Assembly: GCF_002197645.1 (NCBI RefSeq)
Contig: NZ_CP021874.1
Coordinates: 3,348,001 to 3,412,000 of the forward strand
Direction of reading: 5' to 3'
Source of the DNA: Enterococcus wangshanyuanii
Lineage (GTDB): Bacteria; Bacillota; Bacilli; Lactobacillales; Enterococcaceae
Length of the DNA: 64,000 nt
Shown: positions 8,508 to 17,635 of the stretch, in pieces
How positions within the stretch are numbered: position 1 is the stretch's first letter
Layout: every line of letters begins with the position of its first letter
Notes under the pieces: generated by a model
The model's input: the letters and a program-made list of their open reading frames with translations, nothing else
Database searches by the model: none
Told to the model about the DNA's origin: nothing
Position numbers and translations under genes: made by a program

Positions 8508-11500
8508 ATGAGTCTTAATAATTTAGCTAAAGCAACCTCGATTCGTCAACGATACGATCTGTTAAAAAATTACTATGTTGGGAAAACAACACGACCGGAT
8601 ACTTCATCACTTGAAAATTATAAAAAGTGGCGCAGTCGACCGACCACCGTGACAGACGAAAGATTTGAAGAAATCCTTCAGTCTGCAAGATTAACAAAAG
8701 AAGAATTTGATTTGGCTATCAAAGAGTTGACAGAAGAAGAAAAAGACTATATTTTTTCAGAAATTCAAACGGATGACTGGCTCCAAATGACACAAGAGAT
8801 TTTTGAACAAGAAGACCATTTAGTCGAGGATGTGTTTGATGAGAGCAAAGCCAATTTTACCTATGCCTTACGTTTGCATATCGATTATTTTGAACTGAAG
8901 CTGAAAGAAATCTTGAAAGAGTTTTCAGAAGTAGAGGTACAAGCGAGCGCAATGATGGATTATGTCGGTGAAGTCATCAATCGCTTCATGGATATTGGGC
9001 TTAGAACCTTTGTTTATGATTTACACGTAACAAAAGAAAAGCTGGAAATAGAGCCGGAACTTGATGAGAAAAAGGCGTTTCAAAAGTACCTCATCTCTCG
9101 TTTTGATTCAAAAGAAAAAGTAGCTGACTTTTTTGCCCAGTATCCTGTATTGGCACGACTATATGCAGAAACGATCAGCTTTCAGCTTGTCAATTTCAAC
9201 GAGCTGATGAAAGCACTTGATGAAAGTCAGGACGAGTTGAATGAGATTTTCAAACTAAGACTTCCTCTTAGTTTAACTGGATTAAAAATGGGCGCTGGAG
9301 ACTCTCATGATCGTGGAAAATCAGTGGCAATCTTAACGTTTCATGAGGAAGCAGAACTTGTTTATAAACCAAAAAATTTGGCTATTAGTGAACGCTTTGA
9401 TCGTTTTGTACAAGAGATACAAAAATTAGATGCATCCTTTGATTTTTATTTAACAACTAAAATAGTAAAAGAAAACTATTCGTTTGAAGAACGTTTGCTC
9501 TATCTGGAATGCGCAACAGAAGCAGACGTACATCACTATTATCGTCAATTTGGTCAAACGATTGCTTTAGTTTATTTACTTAACGGCAATGACTTTCATT
9601 TGGAAAACGTCTTGGCTTTTGAAAAATATCCTGTGCTGATCGATTTGGAAACGATCATCCAAAATCATTTTCCAATGCCGGACAGCCAAAATGCGATCGT
9701 TAAAGTAATGCAGGAGAATGGTGAGTCCGTAGTGATGAGCGGGTTAGTGCCGATTTATCTCTTTGAAGAACGTGCGGAAGAAGATGTCGAAGGTGCGTCA
9801 AAAGGAATTCAATTAAGTGCTTTAAGTGGCGGCGAGCAAAAATTACCATATAAGGTTTTGAAGCTTGTCAATTTTGATTCTGTGAATATGCAATTTTTAT
9901 ATCAAGAACATATCACTGATGCTGCTGAAAATATTCCAATGTATAACGGAGAAAAGGTTGATTTTGTTCCTTATATCGACACCATTATAAAAGGGTTTAA
10001 GGAATTTTCAGCTTTTGCATTGAATAACCAAGAGACATTAGCGGAGATCGTAGAAAATATTTTTTCAGATTGTCTTGTTCGTAATGTGATCAAAACAACG
10101 CAAAGCTATGGAGATCTTCTTGATTATTCTACACATCCGACCTGCATGGTCGACTATATCGAAAGAGAGAAATTATTCGAAAATCTTTGGATGCATGGGT
10201 ATTCCAATGCTCAGCCTGTGCCGTTTGAAGTAAGAGATATGCTCCAACATGACGTACCGATATTCTTTAACCCTACTAGCAGCCGCGATCTTGTAGCCAG
10301 TCAGGGAGAAGTGATCAAGGATATGTATCCTGATAAAGCAATCGATTTAGAAGTAACGAAAGTCAAAGGTTACTCCAAGCAAGAAGAAACCGAGCAACTG
10401 GATTATTTAAAAACCTCATTTGGTCTGTATCACTCAACGGATCTTCAGGAAAAACGAGTTCCACTAAAAGACATCGCTGGACAATCGATTTTTGAAAATG
10501 GTGCCCATGCAATTGGTGAAGCGATCCTTGAAGCGGCCTTTTTAGGCGAAGATTCGATTGCTTGGAAAGACATTGAAGAATCTTCACCTGACAATTATGT
10601 GGTCAATGTGATGAATGAGAACTTTTATGATGGCATTACAGGAATGTATCTTTATTTTAGTGAACTCTATCATGTGCTCAAAGAGCCACAATTTAAAGCA
10701 GCTTATCAATTAGCCGAAAAATTAGTATTGAAACTAGAAGAAGATTATGTAGACAGTGTTTCTGCCTTCTATGGTTCTTTTGCGGCAGTCTATCCTTTAC
10801 TTTATACCTACAGGATCACAAAGGAAGAACACTTGCTGCAGGCAGCTGAATCGATCGCCGAAAAATACATGACGAACTATGATCCAGAAACGATTGAAAG
10901 CTATGACTGGAATGGCGGGACAGGCTCGATCATCAAGGTCTTTGTGCTCTTGTATCAAGAAACAGGTCAACCACGCTACTATGAATTTGCGAAACGCCTA
11001 TTATTCGATCTGGATTTAAACAAGGTAACGCAAGGTGGATTTGCCCACGGTTATTCAGGGATTATCTATGCGGCCAATAGTTTGCTGACAATTACTGATG
11101 ATCCAGAAATTGAATTGATCATAAAAAAATGTTTAGTCAAAGAACGGACAACCTTTGATCCCGTTCAAAAAGGCTGGCTGGATCTCAGACCCGTTCCGCC
11201 GATGGTCAATGATTTGTGGTGTTATGGTTCTACTGGAATTGGTTTGGCTTATTTGGATCTTTTGAATAGTGGTTTTACTGATTCAAAATTACAGTCAGAG
11301 GTTCAACTTGCAGCAGATCGTCTGCTTGCACAGGAAAAAAGAGATGATTGTCTTTGTCATGGAAACTTAGGTGATTTAGCCTTTTTAAATGCTTTCGGAG
11401 AAACAACTTTTGCGACTGCTGAACAGCAAGCAAAAATCAAAGAAAAACAAGAGAGAATAAAAACAAAAATCATAAACCAAGCCTATACATTTGAAGGCTT

Positions 11501-11621
11501 ACCGACCATTCCTAAATACGGTTTATTTACTGGTTTATCTGGAATCGGGCATCAAATTTTACGAATCCATTCCCCAGAAAAAACAGCAGATATATTAACA
11601 TTGAGCTTACCGAAAGAATAA
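8508..11621 (+). CDS. lanM: Class II lanthipeptide synthetase LanM
   Basis: 1037 residues, normal for LanM. The N-terminal half is the kinase-like dehydratase that phosphorylates and eliminates Ser/Thr: KMGAGDSHDRGKS, ELVYKPKNLAIS, and GNDFHLENVL followed by PVLIDLETI are its conserved blocks. The C-terminal third is a LanC-type cyclase with all three zinc ligands, C905 (WCYGSTG) and C950-H951 (CHG), plus several G..G repeats of the alpha-toroid. Both activities therefore look intact, and it should dehydrate the serine-rich precursor encoded just upstream and close (methyl)lanthionine rings. AAAGGAG precedes the ATG. LanT follows 17 bases on. Confidence 0.95.
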   Translation: MSLNNLAKATSIRQRYDLLKNYYVGKTTRPDTSSLENYKKWRSRPTTVTDERFEEILQSARLTKEEFDLAIKELTEEEKDYIFSEIQTDDWLQMTQEIFEQEDHLVEDVFDESKANFTYALRLHIDYFELKLKEILKEFSEVEVQASAMMDYVGEVINRFMDIGLRTFVYDLHVTKEKLEIEPELDEKKAFQKYLISRFDSKEKVADFFAQYPVLARLYAETISFQLVNFNELMKALDESQDELNEIFKLRLPLSLTGLKMGAGDSHDRGKSVAILTFHEEAELVYKPKNLAISERFDRFVQEIQKLDASFDFYLTTKIVKENYSFEERLLYLECATEADVHHYYRQFGQTIALVYLLNGNDFHLENVLAFEKYPVLIDLETIIQNHFPMPDSQNAIVKVMQENGESVVMSGLVPIYLFEERAEEDVEGASKGIQLSALSGGEQKLPYKVLKLVNFDSVNMQFLYQEHITDAAENIPMYNGEKVDFVPYIDTIIKGFKEFSAFALNNQETLAEIVENIFSDCLVRNVIKTTQSYGDLLDYSTHPTCMVDYIEREKLFENLWMHGYSNAQPVPFEVRDMLQHDVPIFFNPTSSRDLVASQGEVIKDMYPDKAIDLEVTKVKGYSKQEETEQLDYLKTSFGLYHSTDLQEKRVPLKDIAGQSIFENGAHAIGEAILEAAFLGEDSIAWKDIEESSPDNYVVNVMNENFYDGITGMYLYFSELYHVLKEPQFKAAYQLAEKLVLKLEEDYVDSVSAFYGSFAAVYPLLYTYRITKEEHLLQAAESIAEKYMTNYDPETIESYDWNGGTGSIIKVFVLLYQETGQPRYYEFAKRLLFDLDLNKVTQGGFAHGYSGIIYAANSLLTITDDPEIELIIKKCLVKERTTFDPVQKGWLDLRPVPPMVNDLWCYGSTGIGLAYLDLLNSGFTDSKLQSEVQLAADRLLAQEKRDDCLCHGNLGDLAFLNAFGETTFATAEQQAKIKEKQERIKTKIINQAYTFEGLPTIPKYGLFTGLSGIGHQILRIHSPEKTADILTLSLPKE

Positions 11622-11638
11622 GAAAGGGGGCTGTTGTT

Positions 11639-13780
11639 TTGGTAAAAAAAATTCCGTTTATTGAGCAAAGTGAACATAGTGAATGTGGCCTTGCCTGTAC
11701 CGCTATGGTATTAAACTATTATGATGATCATGTGACCTTAAGTCATCTGCGTGATGTCTATGGTGTGCCCAAAGGAGGGAATACCTTAACCAATCTTTAC
11801 CAAATTTTACTGGATAGAGGCATCGAAACCAAAGCGATCCGAGTGCTGGAATTAGATGTTTTAGAAGAACAAACGGCACCAACGATTTGTTTTTGGGAAG
11901 AGCGACATTACGTTGTTTTAGAAAAGCTAACAGCGAAAGAGGCCATCATCCTTGATCCATCTACAGGGAGAAAAAAAATCAGACGAGAAGAATTTATTGC
12001 TGGTTTTTCAAATATTGCGTTGATTTTAGTCGATATCGATGTCACTGTGTCACAAAGAAAAAAAGCGAAAAATGCGACCTGGGTCATATTGAAAGATATT
12101 TTAAAGAGCAAGAAGGCGCGAGTGGTAGTGTTTATTTTGTTGACACTTTTGATACAAGGAGTGACGATCATCGTTCCGCGAATCACTCAAATGATCATCG
12201 ATGGCGCAGATTCTGTAGTCAACAATGGGGTTCAGATCGGCTTAACTATTTTGGCATTATTTGTCGCCTATTATTTTTTACAGGTGGCCAGAGGGTTAGT
12301 ATTGATTTTATTGGAAAACTTATTTGATCTAACATTGATGAAAGAATTTATGCAAAAAATCATTCATCTACCCTTGCGTTTTTTCATTAATCGTTCTACG
12401 GGCGATTTGATTTTTAGAGCGAATTTAAGTGTGATCATCCAGCAAATCATGAGCCAGCGAATGTTGACGATTTTTGTTGATTTCCTTTTCGTGTTTATTT
12501 ACCTGATTTTAATGATCAGCATGTCTGTTAAATTGACATTGATTGCAATTTTTGGCGCGTTGCTTATGGGCTTGATTTCTGTGGTCAATTCAAGAAGAGT
12601 GCAAAGCATCACTAATAAAGAATTGATCGCTCAATCAAAAGTACAACGTATTTTAGTTGAATTGTTTGAAGGAATGGAGACTGTGAAATCTTCAGGTTCT
12701 GAAAACGAGTTTTATACAAAGTGGCGGAATGAATTCAAAAATCAAATTGGTTTACGGGCTGAGAAGAGTCGCTTTTCAACCTGGGTCAGAACGATTCAAA
12801 CCTCGATCCAGTTTATTCTGCCGATCACATTGATTTATATTGGATTGATGCAGGTCGTAGCTGGTCAGGTGACTTTAGGGGAACTGATCAGTTTCAATGC
12901 ATTGGCAGGAGCATTCATCACACCGATCGTTACAGTGTTTGATTCTTATACAGAGTTACTTTTATTGCGGTCATATTTTGGTAAACTGAATGAGATTTTA
13001 GAAGCTAAAGAGAGTCCTCGCTTGACACAGGCAGATGAAAAAATCACTCGCATCGATGAAATTGCCGCTGAGGATATCTCATTCAAATACAGCCATTTCG
13101 AAGAAGAGATTTTGACGTCTGTTACCTTCAAGATTGCAGCTGGAGAAAAAGTTGCGATCGTCGGAAAAAGTGGATCTGGGAAAAGTACGTTATTGAAGTT
13201 GCTCGCAGGATTATATGATGTCAGCGCTGGCGAAATTCGTTTTAATGATACTGACATTAGAAGAATTGACGAAACGTCCATAAAAGGCTGCGTGAGTATC
13301 GTGAATCAAAAGCCAACGATTTTTAATGCATCCCTGTATGAAAATATCGTGCTGAATCAAAATGATGTAGCACAAGAGCGAGTGGAACAGGCAATTTTTG
13401 ATTCCAAAGTGGACGAAATCATAATGAACTTACCGTTAGGTTTGGAAACACAAATTTCAGAAGGCGGTATGAATCTGTCTGGCGGTCAGATGCAGCGGAT
13501 TTCGATTGCTCGTGCGTTAGTCAAAGAGACAAGTCTTTTATTGATGGATGAGCCAACTAGTTCATTAGATAATATTTCAGAAAATTTCATTATGAATAGA
13601 CTAAAAACTTATGATTTTACTTGTATCATTGTTGCTCATCGTTTAAATACGATCAAGCATTTCGATCGTATTTTGGTGATGGATCAAGGCAGAATCGTTG
13701 AAGAAGGAACACATGACGAACTATTACAGTTAAAAGGACATTATTATTCCATTTATGTTGATCCACAAGGAACTAGCTAA
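11639..13780 (+). CDS. lanT: LanT-type peptidase-containing ABC exporter
   Basis: 713 residues. An N-terminal C39 peptidase has the Q10...EC16G motif, H90 and D106 (LDPSTG) as the catalytic set; it removes leaders after double-glycine-type sites. About six transmembrane segments (roughly 155-420) follow. The ATPase has Walker A GKSGSGKST, signature LSGGQMQR and Walker B LLLMDEPTSSLD. The TTG start is chosen because AAAGGGGG lies about 10 bases upstream and the C39 domain begins immediately. It should cleave and export the modified peptide. No LanFEG immunity transporter and no LanP protease are present around it. Confidence 0.93.
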   Translation: MVKKIPFIEQSEHSECGLACTAMVLNYYDDHVTLSHLRDVYGVPKGGNTLTNLYQILLDRGIETKAIRVLELDVLEEQTAPTICFWEERHYVVLEKLTAKEAIILDPSTGRKKIRREEFIAGFSNIALILVDIDVTVSQRKKAKNATWVILKDILKSKKARVVVFILLTLLIQGVTIIVPRITQMIIDGADSVVNNGVQIGLTILALFVAYYFLQVARGLVLILLENLFDLTLMKEFMQKIIHLPLRFFINRSTGDLIFRANLSVIIQQIMSQRMLTIFVDFLFVFIYLILMISMSVKLTLIAIFGALLMGLISVVNSRRVQSITNKELIAQSKVQRILVELFEGMETVKSSGSENEFYTKWRNEFKNQIGLRAEKSRFSTWVRTIQTSIQFILPITLIYIGLMQVVAGQVTLGELISFNALAGAFITPIVTVFDSYTELLLLRSYFGKLNEILEAKESPRLTQADEKITRIDEIAAEDISFKYSHFEEEILTSVTFKIAAGEKVAIVGKSGSGKSTLLKLLAGLYDVSAGEIRFNDTDIRRIDETSIKGCVSIVNQKPTIFNASLYENIVLNQNDVAQERVEQAIFDSKVDEIIMNLPLGLETQISEGGMNLSGGQMQRISIARALVKETSLLLMDEPTSSLDNISENFIMNRLKTYDFTCIIVAHRLNTIKHFDRILVMDQGRIVEEGTHDELLQLKGHYYSIYVDPQGTS

Positions 13781-13842
13781 AAAATAATAGGTAATTAAAA
13801 AAATGGGAGAAAACTCTTGGTTATCAAAGGGAGAGAAAAAAT

Positions 13843-14463
13843 ATGGCAGTTATTGGGTATATGCGTGTTAGTACACATTTTCAAAAATTCGATTCACAAC
13901 AACAGGCACTTGATGATTATGGTGTAGATATGATCTTTAAAGAGTATGAAAGTGGGCGTAAAAGTTTTCGGAATGAGCTAAACAAGGCATTGGATATTCT
14001 TGAACCGGGAGATACATTTGTGATTTTCAAATTAGATCGATTAGCAAGGGGAACAAAGCAGCTGCTTGTTTTGCTGGAGCGGTTCAATGAACTGAATATT
14101 AATTTTGTCAGTATCGAAAATAATATCGATACCTCGACACCAATGGGCCGATTCTTCTTTACGATCATGGGAGCTTTTGCTGAGATGGAAGCAGAATTGA
14201 TTAGAGAACGTGTTCTAGCGGGGCTGAATGCGGCAAAGCAAAAAGGCGTTGTTTTAGGTCGCCCGCCTCTAGTTGACCAAGTCAATGAGGCACTTGAGTT
14301 ATACCATAATACAAAGCTTCCAGCTGAACAAATCTCAAAACGCTGTGGGATCTCGATTTCTACCTTGTATCATCATTTAAGAAAAGAAGGCGTTTATCGA
14401 ACAAAAACGACGAATGACCTAATCGATATGGGCGAATTTATGGTCAGAAGTACTAAAAATTAG
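13843..14463 (+). CDS. Small serine recombinase (resolvase/invertase family)
   Basis: 206 residues. The catalytic domain has Y6-MRVS10, with S10 the nucleophile, LDRLARGTKQ, and MGRFFFTIMGAFAEMEAELIRER leading into the long E helix. A C-terminal helix-turn-helix (AEQISKRCGISISTLYHHL) binds DNA. The size fits Tn3-type resolvases or Gin/Hin invertases rather than large integrases. A GGGAGA site precedes the ATG. I saw no paired inverted repeats that would mark an invertible segment, so it may be a relic of the mobile element that carried the lanthipeptide locus. Confidence 0.85.
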   Translation: MAVIGYMRVSTHFQKFDSQQQALDDYGVDMIFKEYESGRKSFRNELNKALDILEPGDTFVIFKLDRLARGTKQLLVLLERFNELNINFVSIENNIDTSTPMGRFFFTIMGAFAEMEAELIRERVLAGLNAAKQKGVVLGRPPLVDQVNEALELYHNTKLPAEQISKRCGISISTLYHHLRKEGVYRTKTTNDLIDMGEFMVRSTKN

Positions 14464-14478
14464 CGCTAGCTAAATATA

Positions 14479-14516
14479 AAAAAGTTGAGATCAACCTAGG
14501 TTGATCTCAACTTTTT
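14479..14516. terminator. Bidirectional terminator, perfect 38-bp palindrome
   Basis: A perfect palindrome centred on CCTAGG with A-run and T-run ends lies between the convergent recombinase and chitinase genes. It should end transcription in both directions. Confidence 0.9.
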
Positions 14517-14528
14517 ATTTATAAACGA

Positions 14529-15578
14529 TTATTGTAAAATTTGCGCATATCTCGTTGCAAATTCATTGTTGTAGGATACACCATTGACATTTGAACCAAC
14601 ATCCCAATTTGCTGACCAAGTCATCAAACCTTTGATTGGGTTGCCATCTTTTTTCAATTGATCCAATGCTTTGTAGACAGCCGTTGGATCGATAACATAG
14701 CCACTTCCAGCAGCATCAACATTTGCAGGTAATCCTAAGACAAGTTTGTCATTTGGAATCTTCAAGAAGGTTCTTGTACCATGGATCATTGAATCTGACA
14801 TGTAATAAAGGAACTCATATTTGAGTGCGTCATTACTTTGAGGGATCCACTTCATGATTTCATCAACCCAAACACCATCGCCGCCTTGATTATACAATTG
14901 TGGAGCAATGTAGTCATAGTAGCCATCTAAAGAAGTGATATATTTTTCATAAGCTGCCCCTGGTTTTAAATAAGGGAATTCCGGCGCCATTGTAATGATG
15001 AAATTTTTCCCTTGGGCTTTATAGTGATTTTTGACTGTTTTCAATGCTGCTGGAATCACTGTTTGGTTATCACCAGCTGTGATTGCAGATTGTTCTAAAT
15101 CAATATCTAGCCCGTCGAAGCCATATGTTTCTACTTGGCGGATAATTTCATTTGCAAAAGCTTGTTCATCGCCGGCTTGTAATTGGATATGGGCGTCAGC
15201 ACCACCTAAGGCAAGCAGCACTGCTCGTCCTTGACTGTTTAGAGTTGCGACATCCTGGCGGAATGCTGCATCGGTTTTATTGTAAGGGGCAAATGTCGGG
15301 ATTCGATTGACACCGTCACTCTTCATAAATGAAACAGGAACTACGTTATATGCTTTATTGACATCTGCTAAAGAGATATTTGCAGAGGTGCCTTGTTTAT
15401 AGCCATCTCTTCCTTTAGAAGCCCAGTTGTGCCAATAGCCGACAAGTACTTTTTTATTTGCTACACTGACCATGTCGCTTGCTGCATCTGCTGCTTCGAC
15501 AGGTTTACTGGTAAATAAGCTGCCGGCAAAGATCCCTGAGATCAATAAAGCGGCTGGAATAAGTTGTTTGATTTTCAT
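14529..15578 (-). CDS. Secreted GH18 chitinase
   Basis: 349 residues. A signal peptide (about 1-29, ending VEA) precedes a single glycoside hydrolase 18 barrel. The catalytic motif is D155-G-L-D-I-D-L-E162, with E162 the proton donor. VLVGYWHNW and the closing LMTWSANWDVGS strands are typical. No chitin-binding module is attached. The family cleaves chitin or GlcNAc-containing glycans. It is the second gene after the monooxygenase, 31 bases downstream, the same pairing as the E. faecalis chitinase and AA10 enzyme. Confidence 0.93.
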   Translation of the reverse strand: MKIKQLIPAALLISGIFAGSLFTSKPVEAADAASDMVSVANKKVLVGYWHNWASKGRDGYKQGTSANISLADVNKAYNVVPVSFMKSDGVNRIPTFAPYNKTDAAFRQDVATLNSQGRAVLLALGGADAHIQLQAGDEQAFANEIIRQVETYGFDGLDIDLEQSAITAGDNQTVIPAALKTVKNHYKAQGKNFIITMAPEFPYLKPGAAYEKYITSLDGYYDYIAPQLYNQGGDGVWVDEIMKWIPQSNDALKYEFLYYMSDSMIHGTRTFLKIPNDKLVLGLPANVDAAGSGYVIDPTAVYKALDQLKKDGNPIKGLMTWSANWDVGSNVNGVSYNNEFATRYAQILQ

Positions 15579-15609
15579 CTAAGTTCTCCTTTTTGATTCC
15601 TGATTTGAC

Positions 15610-16194
15610 TTATTTTACATTCACATCAATAGCTTGGTAGAACGCATTTGTTGTATCGTAGACGTTCCAAACTGCGTAAATAACATGGTAACCTTTACGA
15701 TCTGCTGGGACAGTCACCGTGTGTTTGACACTCGCTTCAGGAATCGTTCCATTATCATTAACGGTACCGATCAAATCAAAATTTTTGATGTCTAAAGGTT
15801 GATTGGAGTTCCAACCTTGTTTTGTCATATAATAGTTCCAAGTGGAAGTTCTGTGACGTGCAGTCAATGTCCAGGTAAGGCTAAGCGGGCCTGTTGTAAT
15901 GTCTGATTTTACCCAGCGGTCAGGAGTCTGTTCATCCAAAGGATCGAATCCGCTCACACCAGCACTTGCTAACTTTCCAGTAATAAAGGTATTTTTGGTT
16001 GCTTCAATACTTTGAGGCTCCCATTCAGCACGACCAACATTTTTGTTGACTTTTCCACCAGCAGCACTACCGAAGTAAGCACGGCTTCCAGGTGAAGAAA
16101 CATATCCATGGGCATCAGCTACTGCGGTTGTAACGAACAATCCTCCAGCCAATAAACTAAGTGACAGTACAGCTTTTAACAATGTCTTTTTCAC
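15610..16194 (-). CDS. AA10 lytic polysaccharide monooxygenase (chitin-active)
   Basis: 194 residues. Signal peptidase cleavage after ADA would expose H29 as the N-terminal residue, HGYVSSPGSR. With H114 (TARHRTSTW) it forms the copper histidine brace. The rest is the single AA10 (formerly CBM33) domain without extra modules, as in the E. faecalis enzyme. Known members oxidatively cut crystalline chitin and help the GH18 chitinase encoded next. The start has AGGAGG upstream. Confidence 0.93.
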   Translation of the reverse strand: MKKTLLKAVLSLSLLAGGLFVTTAVADAHGYVSSPGSRAYFGSAAGGKVNKNVGRAEWEPQSIEATKNTFITGKLASAGVSGFDPLDEQTPDRWVKSDITTGPLSLTWTLTARHRTSTWNYYMTKQGWNSNQPLDIKNFDLIGTVNDNGTIPEASVKHTVTVPADRKGYHVIYAVWNVYDTTNAFYQAIDVNVK

Positions 16195-16218
16195 TCTAAT
16201 TCCTCCTAAAAATGTTTT

Positions 16219-16231
16219 TGTAGCGCTTACA
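16219..16231 (-). promoter_or_regulatory. Possible catabolite-repression (cre-like) site
   Basis: TGTAGCGCTTACA, just upstream of the monooxygenase gene, differs from the palindrome TGTAAGCGCTTACA by one missing base. CcpA control of chitin utilisation would be sensible. The match is imperfect. Confidence 0.45.
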
Positions 16232-16320
16232 AAAAGATTATAACATTCTTATTTATATTATTCAAATGATAAATATATTATAAAATAAATAATTTAAAGA
16301 AGATATGATCTACATGAAAA

Positions 16321-16369
16321 AAAACAAAAACAAATAACGACTTTAAGTCGTTATCGGTTCTTGTTTTTT
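16321..16369 (-). terminator. Terminator of the TPR regulator gene
   Basis: A stem built on ATAACGACTT/AAGTCGTTAT is flanked by A-rich and T-rich runs, so it could work in both directions. Confidence 0.75.
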
Positions 16370-16389
16370 ATGCGTAGGGGTGCTGTATT

Positions 16390-17235
16390 TTAGCGCTTTA
16401 ATTCTTTTTCATCATTTTTGATTACAGTCAAAAGACTTTGATTGTCATTAAAAGCAGCAAAAGCTTTCGCACTACTATAGTCAGGGGCAATCAAATCATC
16501 TGATAACATAAACGCATTGAATGCAGCTTCATAAGCTAGAAGATCCAGCATATAAAGTGATTGATACGTCTTATTCAGCGCCATTCCTTTTGAAGCAAGC
16601 TCAAAGGCTATCTCATAGTTTTTGATCAAAGAATAGAATTTTGCTGTATTAAAGTATACTTTTGTCGCTTTGATTGGCATTTTGATCGTCATTTTATTCA
16701 GCATCTCAATTGATTTTTCATAATACACTTGTGCTTTATCTAATTCATCTGCCATTTCGTAGACGATTCCTAAGCTATTGACAGAAAGGATCGCATAAAT
16801 CGAATTTGCATCTCCAAGTTCATCCGCACGATAAAAGTAAAATAAGCTGTCTGTTGTATTATTGTAGCCTAAGAGATTTGTGATTCCCATATAATAGAAC
16901 CAGCGAATTTCCAATTCTCTATTTTGAAAATCAGAAACGTTGATCGTAGATTCTTTCAAAAGAGCTTGTGCTTCCTTATGTTTAAAGGTATTACATAACT
17001 CTTCTACTGTATTCAACAAATTTGTTAATTTTTTTTCGTCGTTGTCATCTAGAACACTTTCTAGACTAAGGTTTAATCTTTTACAGATCGCATCAAGGAT
17101 TTCAAGACTGTCACAGATATTTTTATTTTCGATATTACTGATTGTTCCTTGGGTACAAATACCTGCAGCAAGAGTGACTTGTGATAGTTTTTTTTGTTTT
17201 CTTACGGAACGGATGATGTCTCCTTTGATTCTCAT
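16390..17235 (-). CDS. RRNPP-type regulator (helix-turn-helix plus TPR)
   Basis: 281 residues. The XRE helix-turn-helix spans about residues 5-60 (IRSVRKQKKLSQVTLAAGICTQGTISNIE). The rest is helical with TPR-like repeats, for example NSLGIVYEMADELDKAQVYYEKSIEML and the next one at TAKFYSLIKNYEIAFELASKG. This is the architecture of PlcR/Rgg-like sensors that respond to short peptides. It is divergent from a 20-codon ORF with a strong ribosome site. Its target is not known from the sequence. Confidence 0.75.
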   Translation of the reverse strand: MRIKGDIIRSVRKQKKLSQVTLAAGICTQGTISNIENKNICDSLEILDAICKRLNLSLESVLDDNDEKKLTNLLNTVEELCNTFKHKEAQALLKESTINVSDFQNRELEIRWFYYMGITNLLGYNNTTDSLFYFYRADELGDANSIYAILSVNSLGIVYEMADELDKAQVYYEKSIEMLNKMTIKMPIKATKVYFNTAKFYSLIKNYEIAFELASKGMALNKTYQSLYMLDLLAYEAAFNAFMLSDDLIAPDYSSAKAFAAFNDNQSLLTVIKNDEKELKR

Positions 17236-17332
17236 ATAATTCCCCTCTATGTTTATGCATTATATTTATAGTTTTATATAATAGTATGGTATTATTCCTA
17301 TAGAAGCAACTAATTTTTTTGGAGGTATGGAG

Positions 17333-17395
17333 ATGGAAACACTTTTAGAGTTACTGACTTTAGTGTCCCCTTACGGCAATACCGGACACGTGTAG
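17333..17395 (+). CDS. Isolated 20-codon ORF next to the TPR regulator
   Basis: Encodes METLLELLTL followed by VSPYGNTGHV. GGAGG at 17321-17325 is 7 bases before this ATG; an in-frame ATG at 17327 is too close to it. A terminator follows about 55 bases later, so it forms its own short transcription unit. It may be a regulatory peptide, but acidic residues and the lack of a basic start are unlike exported pheromone precursors. It could equally be the decayed start of a metallopeptidase gene, since those often begin with a similar LLELL.L....G pattern. Confidence 0.4.
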   Translation: METLLELLTLVSPYGNTGHV

Positions 17396-17448
17396 TTTGA
17401 AAAAATTAGTTCCAGGGAGTTTTTATGTGACAAATAGATAAGGGTGAA

Positions 17449-17497
17449 AGCTTTTCAAGAGGGGAGATATTTTCTCTAGATTTTGAAAAGTTTTTTT
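17449..17497 (+). terminator. Terminator after the 20-codon ORF
   Basis: AGCTTTTCAA pairs with TTGAAAAG, GGGGAGA with TTCTCT inside, and a run of seven T follows. Confidence 0.8.
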
Positions 17498-17594
17498 AAT
17501 TGATCTCAAAAATATCTTTCTTATATTTCAGCTCTTTCGTTAACAATACGTTGATTAGGCTGTGATCTGCGTTCTCACTTTAAAAGTCTTATGT

Positions 17595-17600
17595 TATAAT
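17595..17600 (+). promoter_or_regulatory. Extended -10 promoter of the thioesterase gene
   Basis: TATAAT preceded by TGT gives an extended -10 box, 35 bases before the GTG start. The -35 box is weak. Confidence 0.6.
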
Positions 17601-17635
17601 TTAACTGGTTATGTTGAAAAAAAGGGGGAGATCCA

